From Blasia pusilla (taxonomy: Eukaryota; Marchantiophyta; Marchantiopsida; Blasiales), in assembly GCA_050084515.1 (NCBI GenBank), contig CM114274.1, forward strand, positions 5,084,001 to 5,148,000: a DNA stretch of 64,000 nt, given 5' to 3'. Below are positions 20,880-33,823 of the stretch, one piece after another. The position numbers were made by a program, and so were the translations under genes. Position 1 is the stretch's first letter; every line of letters starts with the position of its first letter. The notes under the pieces are model-generated. The model saw only the letters and a program-made list of their open reading frames with translations, had not been told where the DNA came from and ran no database searches.

Positions 20880-23800
20880 ATGACTACCATAACATCGCAC
20901 GAGCTCAATTTCCTCATCTTCCGTTATTTGCATGAATCCGGTGAGTGACTCTTTCGCCGTGTGGTTATTTCTCGTCGTTTGAATGTCTGTCGTCGAATTC
21001 TGCCTCACTTTTGCCCAGCCGTTATGGTGTGGAGCTCGCGTGCTGGTTAAGCGGCTCCGCAAGGCAGTCGTAAAGAGAAGTAGAGTGTAGAGAGTGTTGA
21101 GAAGCGAGTATTCACCGAAATTAAGTGCTCTAGTTTCTGGAGTTGAGTTATATCGTAGCCTTTGGAAAAAAGTTCTGTGGCTACAGAACCTATGAAACAC
21201 AATTCCACATCATATTAGGTGTGAGAATTCCCCTCCAGGTTCTTCTTGAAACAATAGGAATATCGCTGCCAACGTATTTATTACCGAGTACTCACTGTAC
21301 CCTCAGAGAATATCGAGCAGAATCCAGACTCCTGCCCTCGCACGATAGAGACCAACTTGGGGAGGGTTCTTGTCAGTCGAGAGCCTCTATAGACTAGCCT
21401 CTGAATTACGTAAGGGAGATTCCTTTCGCCTTCTACGAGTTATAAGAATTGAAAAACGGACCCTAAAATAATTCTAATCCGTCTCTGTCGAACTTGAAAT
21501 AATTACCAGAACCTTCCCAGATGATTGAAAATCACATCGGGTCCATTCTACCTTTTGAATCCTTGTGAGAACCAACCTTCAACTGCATCATTGTGCAGCA
21601 CCACGTCTGTTATTAGGGTTTCCAGACGAACACCGCCGTGCGTGAACGCCGGAAATACTTAGAAATTCCTTATCTCTTCGTAAGCTGAAAGTACTGCCCA
21701 GGTTCTTTTTGCTAGTTTACTATTACTGGTTTTCTGACAATAGAGATTAGAGTCGAATGAGACTGTTGCTTCAGAAGGATTTGGAGCTTCACTTTTTGAA
21801 GTAGGGTCCAGCAAATTGAAGTCCAGCCTAACTCAAACTTTTCGAAGCCTTTCGAGTGCTGGCGTTCTTTCCCATAGTGTTTGTTAGTGCAGAGGAGAAT
21901 GGAGAGAATTGGTTCATACGTCAAAACTGGTCTTTCCTTTTTGGGTCACTGTAGGGTTTTATCATCTTGGGAGAGACTGGAGGTAATTGATCCCTATTGT
22001 CGGAATTGGTCTGCTCTTCTTTGGATAGTCGAGGCTTCATCGTGGTTCAGGATATTATTCAAATAGGGCCCAACTTAACTACCTGGACATTATTGAGTTG
22101 CTGTCATGGCTGCCAGTGTGTATATATCTTTCACGATATTACAGCCAACTCTTAGCTTGGTATGGTGGTAACTGTGTTTGTGCTTACCCAGGACCTTGGA
22201 AGCCAGTGATGATGAGAATTCTGATTGTGAGAAGGTAGAGTTAACCAGGTCGTATTCACAACACTAGGATCTCTGCAAAGTTGGTCGTTAACCTGCAATG
22301 TTGCAAACATCTGTTAGAGTTTTGAGTTAATGTGCATTGTTCTTGCAGGGCTTACTCATTCTGCATTCACCCTTGGGTATGAAGCTGGCCTCAATAAGAA
22401 TATCATTGATGGCAATCATGTTCCCCCAGGAGCCCTTGTGTCCTTTGTGCAGAAAGGACTTCAATATTTGGAATTAGAAGCTAATCTTAATGAAGTAATT
22501 CACTGATCACCCATCTATCCCATCTTTTGTGTTTCTAATGTCTGCCATTTGATATCTTATCAAAATCAATTGTCAGGATCTTACCACCGAAAAAGGGTTA
22601 TGTACCGTTGATCTCTTATGATACAAATTCTATTATAGCCAAGTGTTTGGTTACCATTCTGTATAGGCTACTTGTGCATCTTAAAGTCATGAGATTGATA
22701 GGAAGTGAAAGCCCTGCTCATCAAATGTCTGGGGTTGTCAGCATAACAGCACCAAGGAAAATCGCTAAAAGCTTTGTAATATTCCAAGGGGGAGAGATTG
22801 TATTGTGAATGCAGAATTATTTCCTAAAAGCAATTTAGGGTTTTTTCATCAGACAGGTGATGTGGTTTTCCACAGGATGGAACAGATGTTGATGGAGACT
22901 TCTCGCTTCTCCAACCTGTAGATCTCCTCACAAAGGATATGATGGAGCTCCGGGAAATCATCAAGGACAAAAAGGAGAAAATTGAGAAGGAGAAGGAAAA
23001 AGAAAAGGAGAAAGAAAAGGAGAAGGAGCGGGAGAAAGAACGTGAAAGGGAGCGAGAACGCGAAAGGGAACGGGAGAAGGAGAGAGAGCGCCAAGAAAGG
23101 GAAAAGGAGAGGGAGAGAGAGAGGGAGAGGCTGGAAAGGGAAAGAGAAAGAGAAAAGGAAAAGGAGAAAGAAAGAGAGAAGGAGCGTGATCGTGAACGCT
23201 TTGAAAGAGAGAAGGAGCGGGATCGTGATGAGAAGGTTAAGGTGCCTGAGAGTACACCAGCTGTTCGAGTGGCTGGAGGTATTGGTCCTTTCCATTCTCT
23301 TAAAGTAGTTTGATGTAAATGGAACAACTCTCCGGTCTGCATTGTCTTCTTTCTAGCTGTGTCTTTCCAACCACGTATTACCTGCATCCCATCTGAAGCA
23401 GCTCAAGTACATGTTTCTTCTGCCTTTGGATTACTTGAGAGCTTGTGCAAATGTGGGCATATTCAACTTATCTAACCCTATTGGAGGTCGTTGTACCTAT
23501 TTTGTAGGATCTGGGGAACATTCAGATTTGTTAGTTACACAAGTGCAGCCAAGTGAAATATCTCATTCTGATGTCACTATTCTGGAGGGTCATACATCAG
23601 AGGTACTCCCAAATTAGTTCTCTTCATACATCTTTGTACAAGAACTACTGATTGACACAGTCCATAAAGTTGCACTTCCTTCCGATGAATCCACTTTCTA
23701 TGAATTAGGATGCCTAAAAGAAGTGTTTCAGGTAGATTCAAATATCCTACCTTATTAACCCATATTAAGGAAACGAAATCATAACTGGGTTTTCCTTGCA

Positions 23801-26800
23801 GGTATTCATTTGTGCTTGGAGCCCCACGGGATCACTGCTTGCCTCAGGGTATGGTATAAGTCTCATTGGTTAAGAGGTGCCTCATGCTGTTGACAGAAGT
23901 AGGTCGCAGTGTATGTACAGAACCTTGCACATTGTAGAGTTGTTGCAGAATAATGTGAGCCAATGTGGCAGATTCTGCACTGTAATGTAAGGCCCTGTTA
24001 TCTATTTTGAATCAAATGTAGACAGACTACTATGGAGATTTACCTATTTTGTGCATAGTGGGGCTGGTAAAAAATCGGACTTGGAAGTAGCTCATGTAGT
24101 ATGCATTGTTGCTTTGAGATTTTTCTTTTGATTCCTGGGGTTTTTACATCCCTATTTACTGACCAATATCCTTTAATGTAGGTCTGGTGATTCAACAGCC
24201 AGGATTTGGACAATTGCAGATGGACCATCAGGGACATCTGCTCAAAATTCTGCTCCAAGACCTCTTGTTCTAAAACACTTCAAAGGCAAAACCAATGAAA
24301 AAAGCAAGGATGTTACTACTCTCGATTGGAACGTAAGACTTCTAATTTTAAAGATTTACCTTCTGCTTTGTAATCTCTCATTGATTGCCACCATTGCAAT
24401 TGTTGTAGCAGCCAGCTTTGCCTAGGTGGTTAATTACATCTTACTCTTGGATACTTTTGGTGGACTCGGAATAGTGATGGCAATTGTTAGGAAAAGTTAA
24501 AAAACTAATTTATAGGTAATTGGCTTGGTTTGGCACAACCCTACACCTGTGAAAGAAAAAATGGAATTCTATTGAAAATTATTTCTTCTAAAAAAATGTT
24601 GTGATTGTGTGTTCTGAGGAAGTACATTATGTGTGTACTGGTGGTGTGGGTGGTGTATAGAAGTGTAAAGAAATCAGTGTTCTTATTTTAAAGCAATTCC
24701 AGACTTTGCAGTTTGCTGTCTTTTGGTCTGTTTTCTAAAGGCGAAGTGCAGGGGGAGGGAACTCTGCTTGCTACAGGATCATATGATGGCCAAGCTCGGA
24801 TATGGAGCAAAGATGGTGGGTGCAATCAGATACTTTCTTGATCATGCTTGTGATGTTTCCCCATGCAATTTCAATTCTGTTTCTGGGCAGTTACTTGTAT
24901 TATTGTTACTCGGTGTAAAATCTTGGATATAAAACTTAGTGTAGTTGAAAGAAAAGAGATTGGATATACCATCTGGGAAGTTGATCTGGAAAGTTCTAAG
25001 TGAAAAACCTGACTGTGGTGGCTAGTAGTAGTCCCCAAGGCAAAGTTAACATATCTTTGACTTAAGATCACTCATTCTGACTCTGAGGAAAATATATGTT
25101 CTTACTCTTAAAGTCTACTCAACTATTTCTTGTATTGAACAAGTGGTTTAGTCGGATAGTATTTAGCATGGGTGGTGTTGTCTGATTTCCAGATTTTAAG
25201 CCCTCATGCATTCTCTGCAGGAGAGCTGAAGAACACACTCAATAAGCATAAAGGACCGATTTTCTCACTAAAATGGAACAAGAAAGGGGATTGCTTGCTA
25301 AGTGGAAGTGTAGACAAGACTGCCATTATATGGGACGCAAAGACTGGTGATGTGAAACAGCAATTTGAGTATCACGGTGGTGCGTAACCAGTGGGAACAT
25401 TGGAACTATGTCCTGGGTTGTGAGTGGCCGACATATCTGCATTGCGTGCTAGACTTCTCTTCAAAAACTATGCCTTTATATGGTGACACAACAGTCTGGC
25501 TATCTCATCTGAGCCATCACTTGTTTGCTAGCATTACCAAAGCATACCCTTTTTTTGCCAGGATTTCTGTAGGTTTGCAGTCAAGTAGCTAGGAGTGCAT
25601 TTTACATGCATGTACTAGTGATAATCTATTCATTTCTGATCCACCTTCTTTTGTGGCATTACATCTGCAGATTTGCAGTTATGTATGAGCTTAGTTTATG
25701 CATTTCTGCTAATAATAGTTTATGTGAACAATTTGTTTGTCTCTGTATGCAGCACCCACTCTTGATGTTGATTGGCGCAACAATGTGTCATTTGCAACTT
25801 GCTCCACTGACAAAATGATCTATGTTTGCAAGCTCGGGGAGAGCCGACCTGTGAAGTCATTCGCTGGGCACGAGGTTGACAGTGTTTATAATCTCTGATT
25901 AGGAAAGCTTTTATCTCATACTGAGCTGAAACAAGTTGAATTTGAGGAGGGACCCATCTGATAGATTTTTTCTTGGCTTTAACAGGTTAGGTTCAGAGTT
26001 TTCCATAAGTGCGCCGAGGGTGCTTAGGAAAAAATGATTGTGTATCTTGTATTGTTTTTTAACAAGAGCCATCTATGTTTTGAATGCACAGGACGAGGTG
26101 AATGCAATAAAATGGGATCCTACTGGCACTTTACTTGCATCTTGTTCAGATGACTGCACTGCTAAGGTCAACAGATTCATTGCTGAATTTTTATCAGTAG
26201 ACTTCTTATGGTTTACTCAGTTAATCATATGAGCTGTTCTAATTTTGGTAATCAATCTAGGTCATTTTAGATGGAACTTGTGTAACTAGCACAAAGCCAG
26301 AGTTTTAAGAAGTATGGTAGTGTAGTTCTGACTGCAGTTGTATGTGCAGATATGGAGTTTGAAACAGGACAAATGTTTGCACGACCTCAAGGATCACAAA
26401 AAGGTATTCTACTCTGTGGGCTATGTTAGACATGAATCATTTTAGTTCTGTGTTCCTCTTGGAACACAGAACTAAGAGGTTTGGCACTGTAGTTTGGAAT
26501 CACAGAGAGGTCTGTACATACACACAAGACGAGGCATTTATGGGACTTTAAGACTGCTGTAGTTTAGTTTCCATTTTGCTCTCAGATCCAGCTAGATAAA
26601 AGAGAACCAACGTGGAAGACTTAAAGTGCTGATTTTAGAAGAGCCTCTTGCATCATGAATGAAATCTTGGTTGTGGGATTTGCTCTTCCTGATGTAGTTT
26701 CCATCTGAACGGGTGTGTGCCTTATGTGTATGTAATATTAAAAATTAACGGTTTTAAGAAACTAGTGTGTTATTCTAGATGGGACACTTCAGGAGGGTTA

Positions 26801-28124
26801 TATTGGACTAACTTGAAGCAATGATTTCCAATATGTAAAATTTGTTAAAAATCATAGTAATTTTGTGGTTTTATTTTATACCTTCAGTCAACAGTAGAGA
26901 TCTGAGATTAAAATCTCTGCTGAAAATGTTCAACTTCGTCCAGCTCAAAGTGGGATTTTGTATTTAACATAATTGCCTATGCCCATTTTCTTGAAGGAAA
27001 TTTACACAATCAAATGGAGTCCAACTGGACCAGGCACAAGCAATCAAAATCAGCAGCTAGTTCTTGCAAGGTAAATACTGTGTAGCTGATGTACATTTCC
27101 CCGGGACTTGTTCCATTGATGAAGTGAACAGTGAAAACGCTGAAGATCTGCAGAAGGATGTTCCTTGTACTATGATGGTTTCTACTGCAAGGTTGAACAT
27201 TTCTTGAGGGAATATTCTGCAATTTCCTGATCGTGGATGGGCCAAGTGACCTGGATATTCTCGATAAGTCACATATTAACTACCATCCAGGTCACTTGGC
27301 CCATCCACGAGCATGTGACTAAACGAAAATATCCAGGTCAGTTAATTTCATGCTCGTGGATGGACTTTGTTAAGTCGCATGTTTGGTTGGGCCTCCACAC
27401 CAACATGTAACAGCAGACAGTGATGAGGAAATTTTCTGTCGAGTCAATTTTGACTCACGAGAAGACATAGGCCTTTAATCAATGCTTACATGTGTTTATG
27501 CAGTGCCTCATTTGATGCAACAATCAAACTATGGGACATTGAAAAGGGAGCACAGCTTGTAAGCCTTACTAATCACAGGTTGGTCTCACTCTGGCTATCT
27601 GCAATAATTGATTGGAGACATTAGTGGTTAGGGTTTTCTAAAAGTTCAGCTCAGATCCAATGGACTATCTTACAATATGCAGATGAGAGAAGGAAGAATG
27701 TGGTTAATGACATTGAAGCTCAACTGTTCCATAGTTTCTGGGTATCCTTCAGTGTGTTCTGTCTTTTACTGCCAAGGCCCTGATTTTGCAGCCCCTTCTT
27801 ACTTAATTACAACTGTTTTTGTAATCGAGTAGATCAACCTAACAAATGCAAGCCTAGGGAAAAGTAGAATGTATCTGATGTGGAGCGGGTGATGATGGTT
27901 GCAGTGAACCAGTTTATTCAGTTGCTTTTAGTCCAAGTGGGGAGTTTCTAGCCAGTGGCTCCTTTGATAAATGCCTACATATTTGGTCCGTGAAGGATGG
28001 GAGTCTTGTGAAGACCTACCGAGGTAGTGGAGGTATTTTTGAGGTTTGTTGGAATAAGGAGGGTGACAAGGTGGCGGCTTGCTTTTCCAATAACACCGTG
28101 TGTGTGTTAGATTTCCGGGTGTAA
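20880..28124 (+). CDS. HOS15: HOS15/TBL1-like LisH-WD40 co-repressor protein, 14 coding exons
   Basis: Exons: 20880-20940, 22349-22494, 22876-23278, 23508-23602, 23802-23848, 24182-24332, 24752-24815, 25221-25379, 25753-25874, 26092-26166, 26350-26403, 26997-27070, 27504-27578, 27905-28124. All introns fit GT-AG and the phases agree, giving 581 residues; Arabidopsis HOS15 is about 610. Residues 1-40 form a LisH motif ([14 protein letters not shown], then [13 protein letters not shown]). About 85-195 is a Glu/Lys/Arg coiled-coil-like stretch. From about 225 to the end come WD40 repeats ([65 protein letters not shown]), ending CVLDFRV. Family members act in the nucleus with histone deacetylases as NCoR/SMRT-like co-repressors, and HOS15 is also a CUL4-DDB1 substrate receptor. 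No disabling change is seen, so the gene appears functional. Confidence 0.94.
26442..26475. repeat. Perfect 15-bp inverted repeat with 4-nt loop, intron
   Basis: 26442-26456 is the exact reverse complement of 26461-26475, separated by TCTT. It lies in the intron between coding exons 11 and 12 of the HOS15-like gene. It would form a stable small hairpin in the pre-mRNA. Confidence 0.9.
27231..27363. repeat. Foldback with a perfect 26-bp inverted repeat, intron
   Basis: 27231-27256 and 27285-27310 are exact reverse complements with a 28-nt loop. The right arm also pairs in part with a second downstream arm: 27301-27313 is the reverse complement of 27351-27363. The word ATCCAGGTCA occurs at 27285 and 27331. 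The structure lies in the intron between exons 12 and 13 of the HOS15-like gene. Confidence 0.92.
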
Positions 28125-31100
28125 TGGCATCTATGAGTCACGTCTGCAAAGATTGTGGCAGTTTGGTTGATCAAATTTGGACAATGACCATTGTTTGGTT
28201 GACTTCTGAGCAACAAGGGATCCAGCTGTGATATCAAAGTACTGGCCCTGAGGTTGTGGCTGATATTGCACACCATGGACAGACCCTAATCCAGGTCTTT
28301 GGTCTAAGGAGTCTTCTATCTTCTAAGGGGACAAGGACTAGTCTCCTTACAAGTATAGCCACTGGCAAGGTCGTGTAAGCAGCTGCTAAAGTAATGTCCA
28401 CATACCCACAGGAAGGTGCGTTAATCAGTTGAGTGCTAGCCAGTATCCTATGTGTTCTTGACCTTTCAGCTTCGGAGGATTTGGTATTTCAGATTCACTG
28501 TTAATGTTCACTTGACGTGGGCCAAAAGTCAAATTTATCAATGTACAGACAAGGGGCAGCCATCAATGATCCATACAAAGGCCTGCAGCTAACTCAGTTT
28601 TGGACATACATCAAGAGTTTTCTTCAGTGGGACAGGTCAGATTTTGAAAAGTTTGGTATGAGGAAAGATATTTGTTCTGGACCATCCTTGACATACTAGC
28701 ACTATCTTCAGGTCAGGTTCTGAAGTTTGTGTAATGTGGTATTGGGCACAGTTACCCATAGCCGTCGCAGCACATGAGAGTACACTCACTCAATTGGAGC
28801 TGGGGAACGGTCAGCCCCTGGGAGTTCAGTTTGACCAGTGTGGTTGGAGTGCACAATTTTCATGATCTCGACGACATAAGTGTACAGCTGTTCACTAGTA
28901 GTGGCAACATTGTGTTATTTCTTTCAGAGCTGCTGGTCCCTTTCGGGATTGTTTCATAAGATTTTCCCTTCCATGAGGACCCCATTATTTGATCATAGAT
29001 AGACAGTAATTCTACAGAACCTCAATAGCCCTGAGGGGTGCATCGAGGGCCCTAGCGAGCTCTCAGTTGTCTTGAAAAAAGCTCTACAGACGAGTTATTT
29101 ACAAAGGTCCTAACTAAATGATGGGTCGACTGCTTCTCCTCGCGTCTATAGTTTGTTCTGCTCCTCGTCAACACACAAATTCTGTCCTGCAATTGCATCA
29201 TAACTTCCTTTTAGTTCATGAAAAACCCATTGAAATCAAATGTTCCAGTCTCCCCCATGTGGAGTAAATGCATTGGGTTAATCTCGACTCAACTGGACGC
29301 CAGAGGGATGGATCGTGGAGGTCCTTTGGTACATTCTCAGGAGAACTTAGTGTGTAGTTTGGTAACCGTCTAGTGGGGCTCTGTTGTATTGATGATTACT
29401 ACCAGAAACTTATCAGCTTTCACAGAACAGAGATAGATACTTTTCAAATGGCACTTCGAAATGAGAGCAAATAAATGATTTGGTTGACTGCATGTCCTAC
29501 ATTTGTACATATTAGTTCGCTACTACCCTGAAGTGACCACGCGAGATATTGAAGGTGTGCGATCATTGTCTACTCCCTCTTCTGTTTGGCAATTGTTCCT
29601 TCACAAGAGTGGCGCACCACAGGTTCTATGTGCTCGTGAGCATGGGAAATCAAGGGTACAGAATCATCTCCTACACTAGAATCTCAAGCTTGGAAGAGTT
29701 GTAAATCTTTACCGAGTACATCCCAAGCGGATTTGCTGCATACAGTTTTGCACAGAATGGAACGGGTGCGAAATTTTGACATTTAGATGTAAACGTTCCC
29801 TCCTAGGAACCCAATTTTCCATTTAAAATACCCCTTGCAATTGGAGACCGAATTTAGCCTTGTCTACAGTGCTGAGTAGGCACGTGGCAATGCAGGACCA
29901 GGGAAATAATGTGGATGTAAATGAATCATTAGCAGTAGCGTGCCAAGCACGGGAGTGAAAGGAAAATTAATAATAATTGTTCCTTCTGCATTCCTAATAA
30001 TTTTTGCTAGGGATAGAGCACAAACCCGTGGCCCAATAACCCAAAACCAATTCCACAATCCCAAAGCCTGCCCATTCTCAAGTTGAGACAGCCCAATAAA
30101 CTCTAATATGCCCTTGATATCAGTTATGTCCTACGAGTCCAATCATCTGGCAGATTACTAGTTTAACGTGCGCCATATCACTAATGCAACCTCCACGAAA
30201 TGTACATGTGGGGGCTCCACTTCTGGTTATGAATATGTTTCTTTCTATGTGTTTTGGGACACCCAATTGAGCACAACATACTTTCATCCATCCATCTCTC
30301 TATCCCGGCAGCACTGCCATGACATACTAAAACTCCTCTTAATTGTCATCATCGTCTGCTTGATAAAGGGGCATTCTACACATTGACTAGGAAGGTAGAA
30401 AGGCCTATTCGTTTCACTATAGGGACAGCATCAAAACACCATGAGGGACATCACACAAAGCCCAGATGGTGAATAAATTGAAGAAAAGGGTATAAAATAA
30501 GAAACTGCAAGGTACAGGACCCATCCACATTTTATTTGAGTGTAAAGAGATGAATTTGGTTAAGTAAGACTTAACTCACATCATCCCATAGAGTTTTCTA
30601 CACTTTCCATGGCAACATGAGGGTGCACCCACCAAGAGCCACGAATATTATATAAAGCACAAAGTTTCCTAACCCCCAACATGGAAACTCTATCCCAATC
30701 CCAAGTGGATTTATATCTTACGGCAGATTCAAAGTGATATGGAAGACTCCAAAAACCACCCGATAACAAACCTCATTTTCTGTTTAGGGGGACTCTGAGG
30801 ATGCTGACAACAGGGTCTCGTGATCCTGCAAAAAAAGCTCCCAGAGTCTCCACCCAACAGAAAAGAGAGGTAAAAACAGACTACTTACAGACCCTCACAA
30901 CTTGACTTCCTGGGAAAAGGGACTGCAGATTAATCCCTTCAAAAAAGGCAGTAGGGTGAAAGGGGTAAGCGGGGCACGCCTTGGATCTCCTTCCCCAAAA
31001 GTTTGAAAGCCTACATTTCTTTGGCAAAAACCCAGGGCTCCATATTGAACTGCGCTTGAAACATCACTCCATGCTCTAGAACTCCTCAGAGCTGATGGTT

Positions 31101-31275
31101 CTCAGGAAAAGGTTGGAAACCTCAGGGAGTAAACTGAAGGATGTGCTCCATTATCCTACCACAACTACATCTGTATCCTGTACACGTGATTCGATTTCCA
31201 GAGCTTCATGCTTTTGGAGGCTAGCATGTGGTTGAACTCCTTCCTAAAAGAAAGCAGAGGGTTTTTAACACTGAT
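28125..31275. other. Intergenic region between two convergent genes
   Basis: This contains the 3' untranslated parts of the HOS15-like gene (plus) and the bHLH gene (minus). ORFs of 60-90 codons occur but none is recognisable. No repeat or RNA gene was identified. Transcript ends could not be placed. Confidence 0.4.
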
Positions 31276-33823
31276 TCAGGTGAGAGTCTTGAAAAGCTTC
31301 TGCAGAGCATTGACAATGTCATCTGCAGTCAGTTCAGATTCTTCCTCCACCTGAACAACACAGAGAGGAGCAGAACTCATCACAACCCACAACTTCCATC
31401 TGGAATCAATCCTCAATCCTTCCAAGATAAATTTAAGCGATGCACAGAAATGATGTACTACATGGACAAGAAGATTTCACATGAAAAATAACTATGCCAC
31501 TTCTATTCACACAATAGCAAGATGAACACCCATTAAGTGACACAATATACTACATTCAAACTACATTCAATGTAACAGCTCCGTGACATTCTTGAGATGG
31601 ACTACGAAAGATAGGATGAGAATATGGAGAATACGTTAGAAAGACAAGATACACATCAGTTATTTGTAAGGACACATTCAGACATGTAGGGAAGAGAATG
31701 AACAGACCTGAGCATTGAAAGTGAGATCGAGCGACGTTGCTGAAAAAGAGAGGATGTTGGCACTGATCACAACTAGGTGAAGCTTCTCAAGCTCTGCCAA
31801 AGACTTGACAAGCACTCCTTTCTTCTTTTCACAGTGAAGCTTTATGAGGACATTCTTGTCAATCATTCGTGCTTCAATATCTGGGGTTTGTTCATCATCT
31901 TCAACAGTTACTACTTTCGTATTTTCACTAGAATTCTCTTCATCAGTAGAGCACTTGGAAGATTTCTTGACTGTGTAAACAGAGCGCAGTCCCTTTTTTG
32001 GAGTATTGTCTTCAAGATTTTTAACTCTTTCTTGCAGTTGCTTGACATACTTGATCGCATCTCCAAGAACTGATGCTTTATCCATCTGTCAAGACCTCAT
32101 CAATCAATCCCAAGCATCTCAAACACGATCAACATATCATGACCAAAAACAAATTGAATATCACTAATGATGTAATTCAGCTATCAAGTCCTATATTCAT
32201 AGGAAGCTTTCAGAACGTCTTGTCATGGTAGAACAGGGCTACAACTATGGGTGTCAAGTGTACACTCCATCACAACCCATTATTGGCATCCAAAGGTGAG
32301 AGATGACAATTGATTCCATGAATACCATGGTTGTCAGTGTAGCAGACACTCTCCTCATCATGTAATGACTGCTTGCCATGTAGAGGCTTTGCATGGACAC
32401 CAGGAAGCTTTGCACCCTGGTGTCTCATCCAAAAACATCTCTAGGAGGAGATCTGGTTTACCTCATTGGGATCTCCCGAACAGGTTATATACCAGTGCAC
32501 TGCCCTTGACCAGTGAATCTAAGTCACTAACTGAAACACCTGCAACCCAAGGTTGCATGCCCATAAAGTCCATGTCTGGACACGGACAAGTCCACGGACT
32601 TAAGTTCATCATATGGACGGACCGTTTGGGAAATTTTGTTGCCCTCCCTTAGAAGGTTGGGAGGGCACCAAACATAACACACAACTACCGGTACCAACTT
32701 CTCAATTTTCCTTTAGGCTTTTGATCTTTCCATAATAACTTTACACGACATCAGATCGTGACTGGAGTTTTCAACCTCACCATCACATGATGTGCAGGAC
32801 TTTGAATGTGTATCCATCCTACCTTTAAGAAGATTCATGAGAACCATTGCTGTCCTGAACTCAAATTTGCACAAGGTTCCCAAACAGGGGGTCCCTTGGA
32901 AATTGTTTTCTGCTGGGTCAAGAGACAACAAATCTGACCTGGTGTAGGAGTCGCACTAGAGCAACTTTATGTCAAAGTTTGCATAAACCCACAGATAAAG
33001 ATGGAGATCTAGGGGCTAATAAACGTACCTTTTTCAGTCCAGGAACAATTGCAGACAAAGCAATAAATCGTTGACTTAGCTTCTCCCGTCGCTTCCTTTC
33101 AGCCATAATGTGATCCTGAGAGTGACCAGAACCTTTCAAAGGAGGGAAAGGAGCTTGAATTACAGTACTCCTTTCTGGCTTCATGTCCAAGGGGATACAA
33201 TCTGGCTTCCTCTTTCCCCGATTAGTCTCGACAGGAGAGTGTGGACTGTCTCTTCCACAACTGTTGCTGTTAGTCTCGATGGAAGAATGAACATCATTAC
33301 AACTGTCCTGTAAGCCTAATCCAGGTGAGTCACCCAACTCCACCTGACTTGAAGGCGTTGTTGGAGCCACCGTATCATTTGACCCAACCCTTATCTTTGG
33401 AAGGGAACTGACAAATCCTTCAAGATGTTGATTGGCTAACTTGTCAGGTTGCAGAAATTGTCCCCCTCGCTGTTGAGGTTTCCTAGAGTACATGGAGGTA
33501 ACGTTACTGTTCCTGTGTGTTTGATGAGATAGTGTTCCTTCCCAAACACTGGGCCTCGACATCTTCATAGGTCTCTCATGATTCGAGTAACTGTCCAAAG
33601 TGGAAGAGAAGCAAGAAAAACTGTTGGGTTGTTGAAGTGCACTGGAGGTCTTCACAACATCTCCTGATTTATTGACTGGCAGTAAGGTAGTCGTAGGCAG
33701 ATCAAGGTTGCCACCATTTTGGTATCCGATGAGGTTCATAAACTGTTCTGCTGAAGGCGGAAACAGACTATCTAAGTGCCTCACAAGAGAAGGATCTTCA
33801 AGTCCCTGTATTTTGACAACCAT
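31276..33823 (-). CDS. bHLH transcription factor, group IVa-like (bHLH18/19/20/25, NAI1 type)
   Basis: Coding exons on minus: 33823-33029, 32085-31708, 31350-31276, all joined in phase 0, giving 415 residues. The N-terminal 240 residues are Ser/Pro/Asn-rich and unstructured. The basic region is HIMAERKRREKLSQRF, with the His-Glu-Arg residues that in this family contact E-box DNA. It is followed by the helix-loop-helix ALSAIVPGLKK, the exon junction, then MDKASVLGDAIKYVKQLQER. The junction after GLKK matches group IVa genes. The C-terminus (VLIKLHCEKKKGVLVKSLAE, then DDIVNALQKLFKTLT) resembles the ACT-like dimerisation region. Known relatives act in the nucleus in jasmonate, iron, ER-body or triterpenoid control; the target here is unknown. 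An ATG at 33823 is used; a 5' leader intron is likely. Insertion relics sit in the intron at 32086-33028. Confidence 0.87.
32549..32650 (+). mobile_element. Truncated relic of the GGTTGCA MITE family, in a bHLH intron
   Basis: It begins GGTTGCATGCCCATAAAG and continues with GTCCATGTCTGGACACGG and ACAAGTCCACGGACTTAAG. These match the start region of the elements at 8511 and 46919. The far end was not found. Confidence 0.4.
32713..32931 (-). pseudogene. Possible LINE zf-RVT relic in a bHLH intron
   Basis: The minus reading frame gives FRTAMVLMNLLKGRMDTHSK, then SCTSCDGEVENSSHDLMSC. The C-x2-C-x8-H-x4-C spacing and the preceding hydrophobic helix resemble the zinc-binding domain after LINE reverse transcriptases. 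It is short and isolated, so the assignment is tentative. Confidence 0.3.

Noticed and set aside
22824-23387. Minus-strand Ser/Phe/Leu-rich ORFs opposite the charged exon
   Set aside because: They are the antisense of the Glu/Lys/Arg-rich exon 3 of the HOS15-like gene, whose splice sites and phase are well supported.
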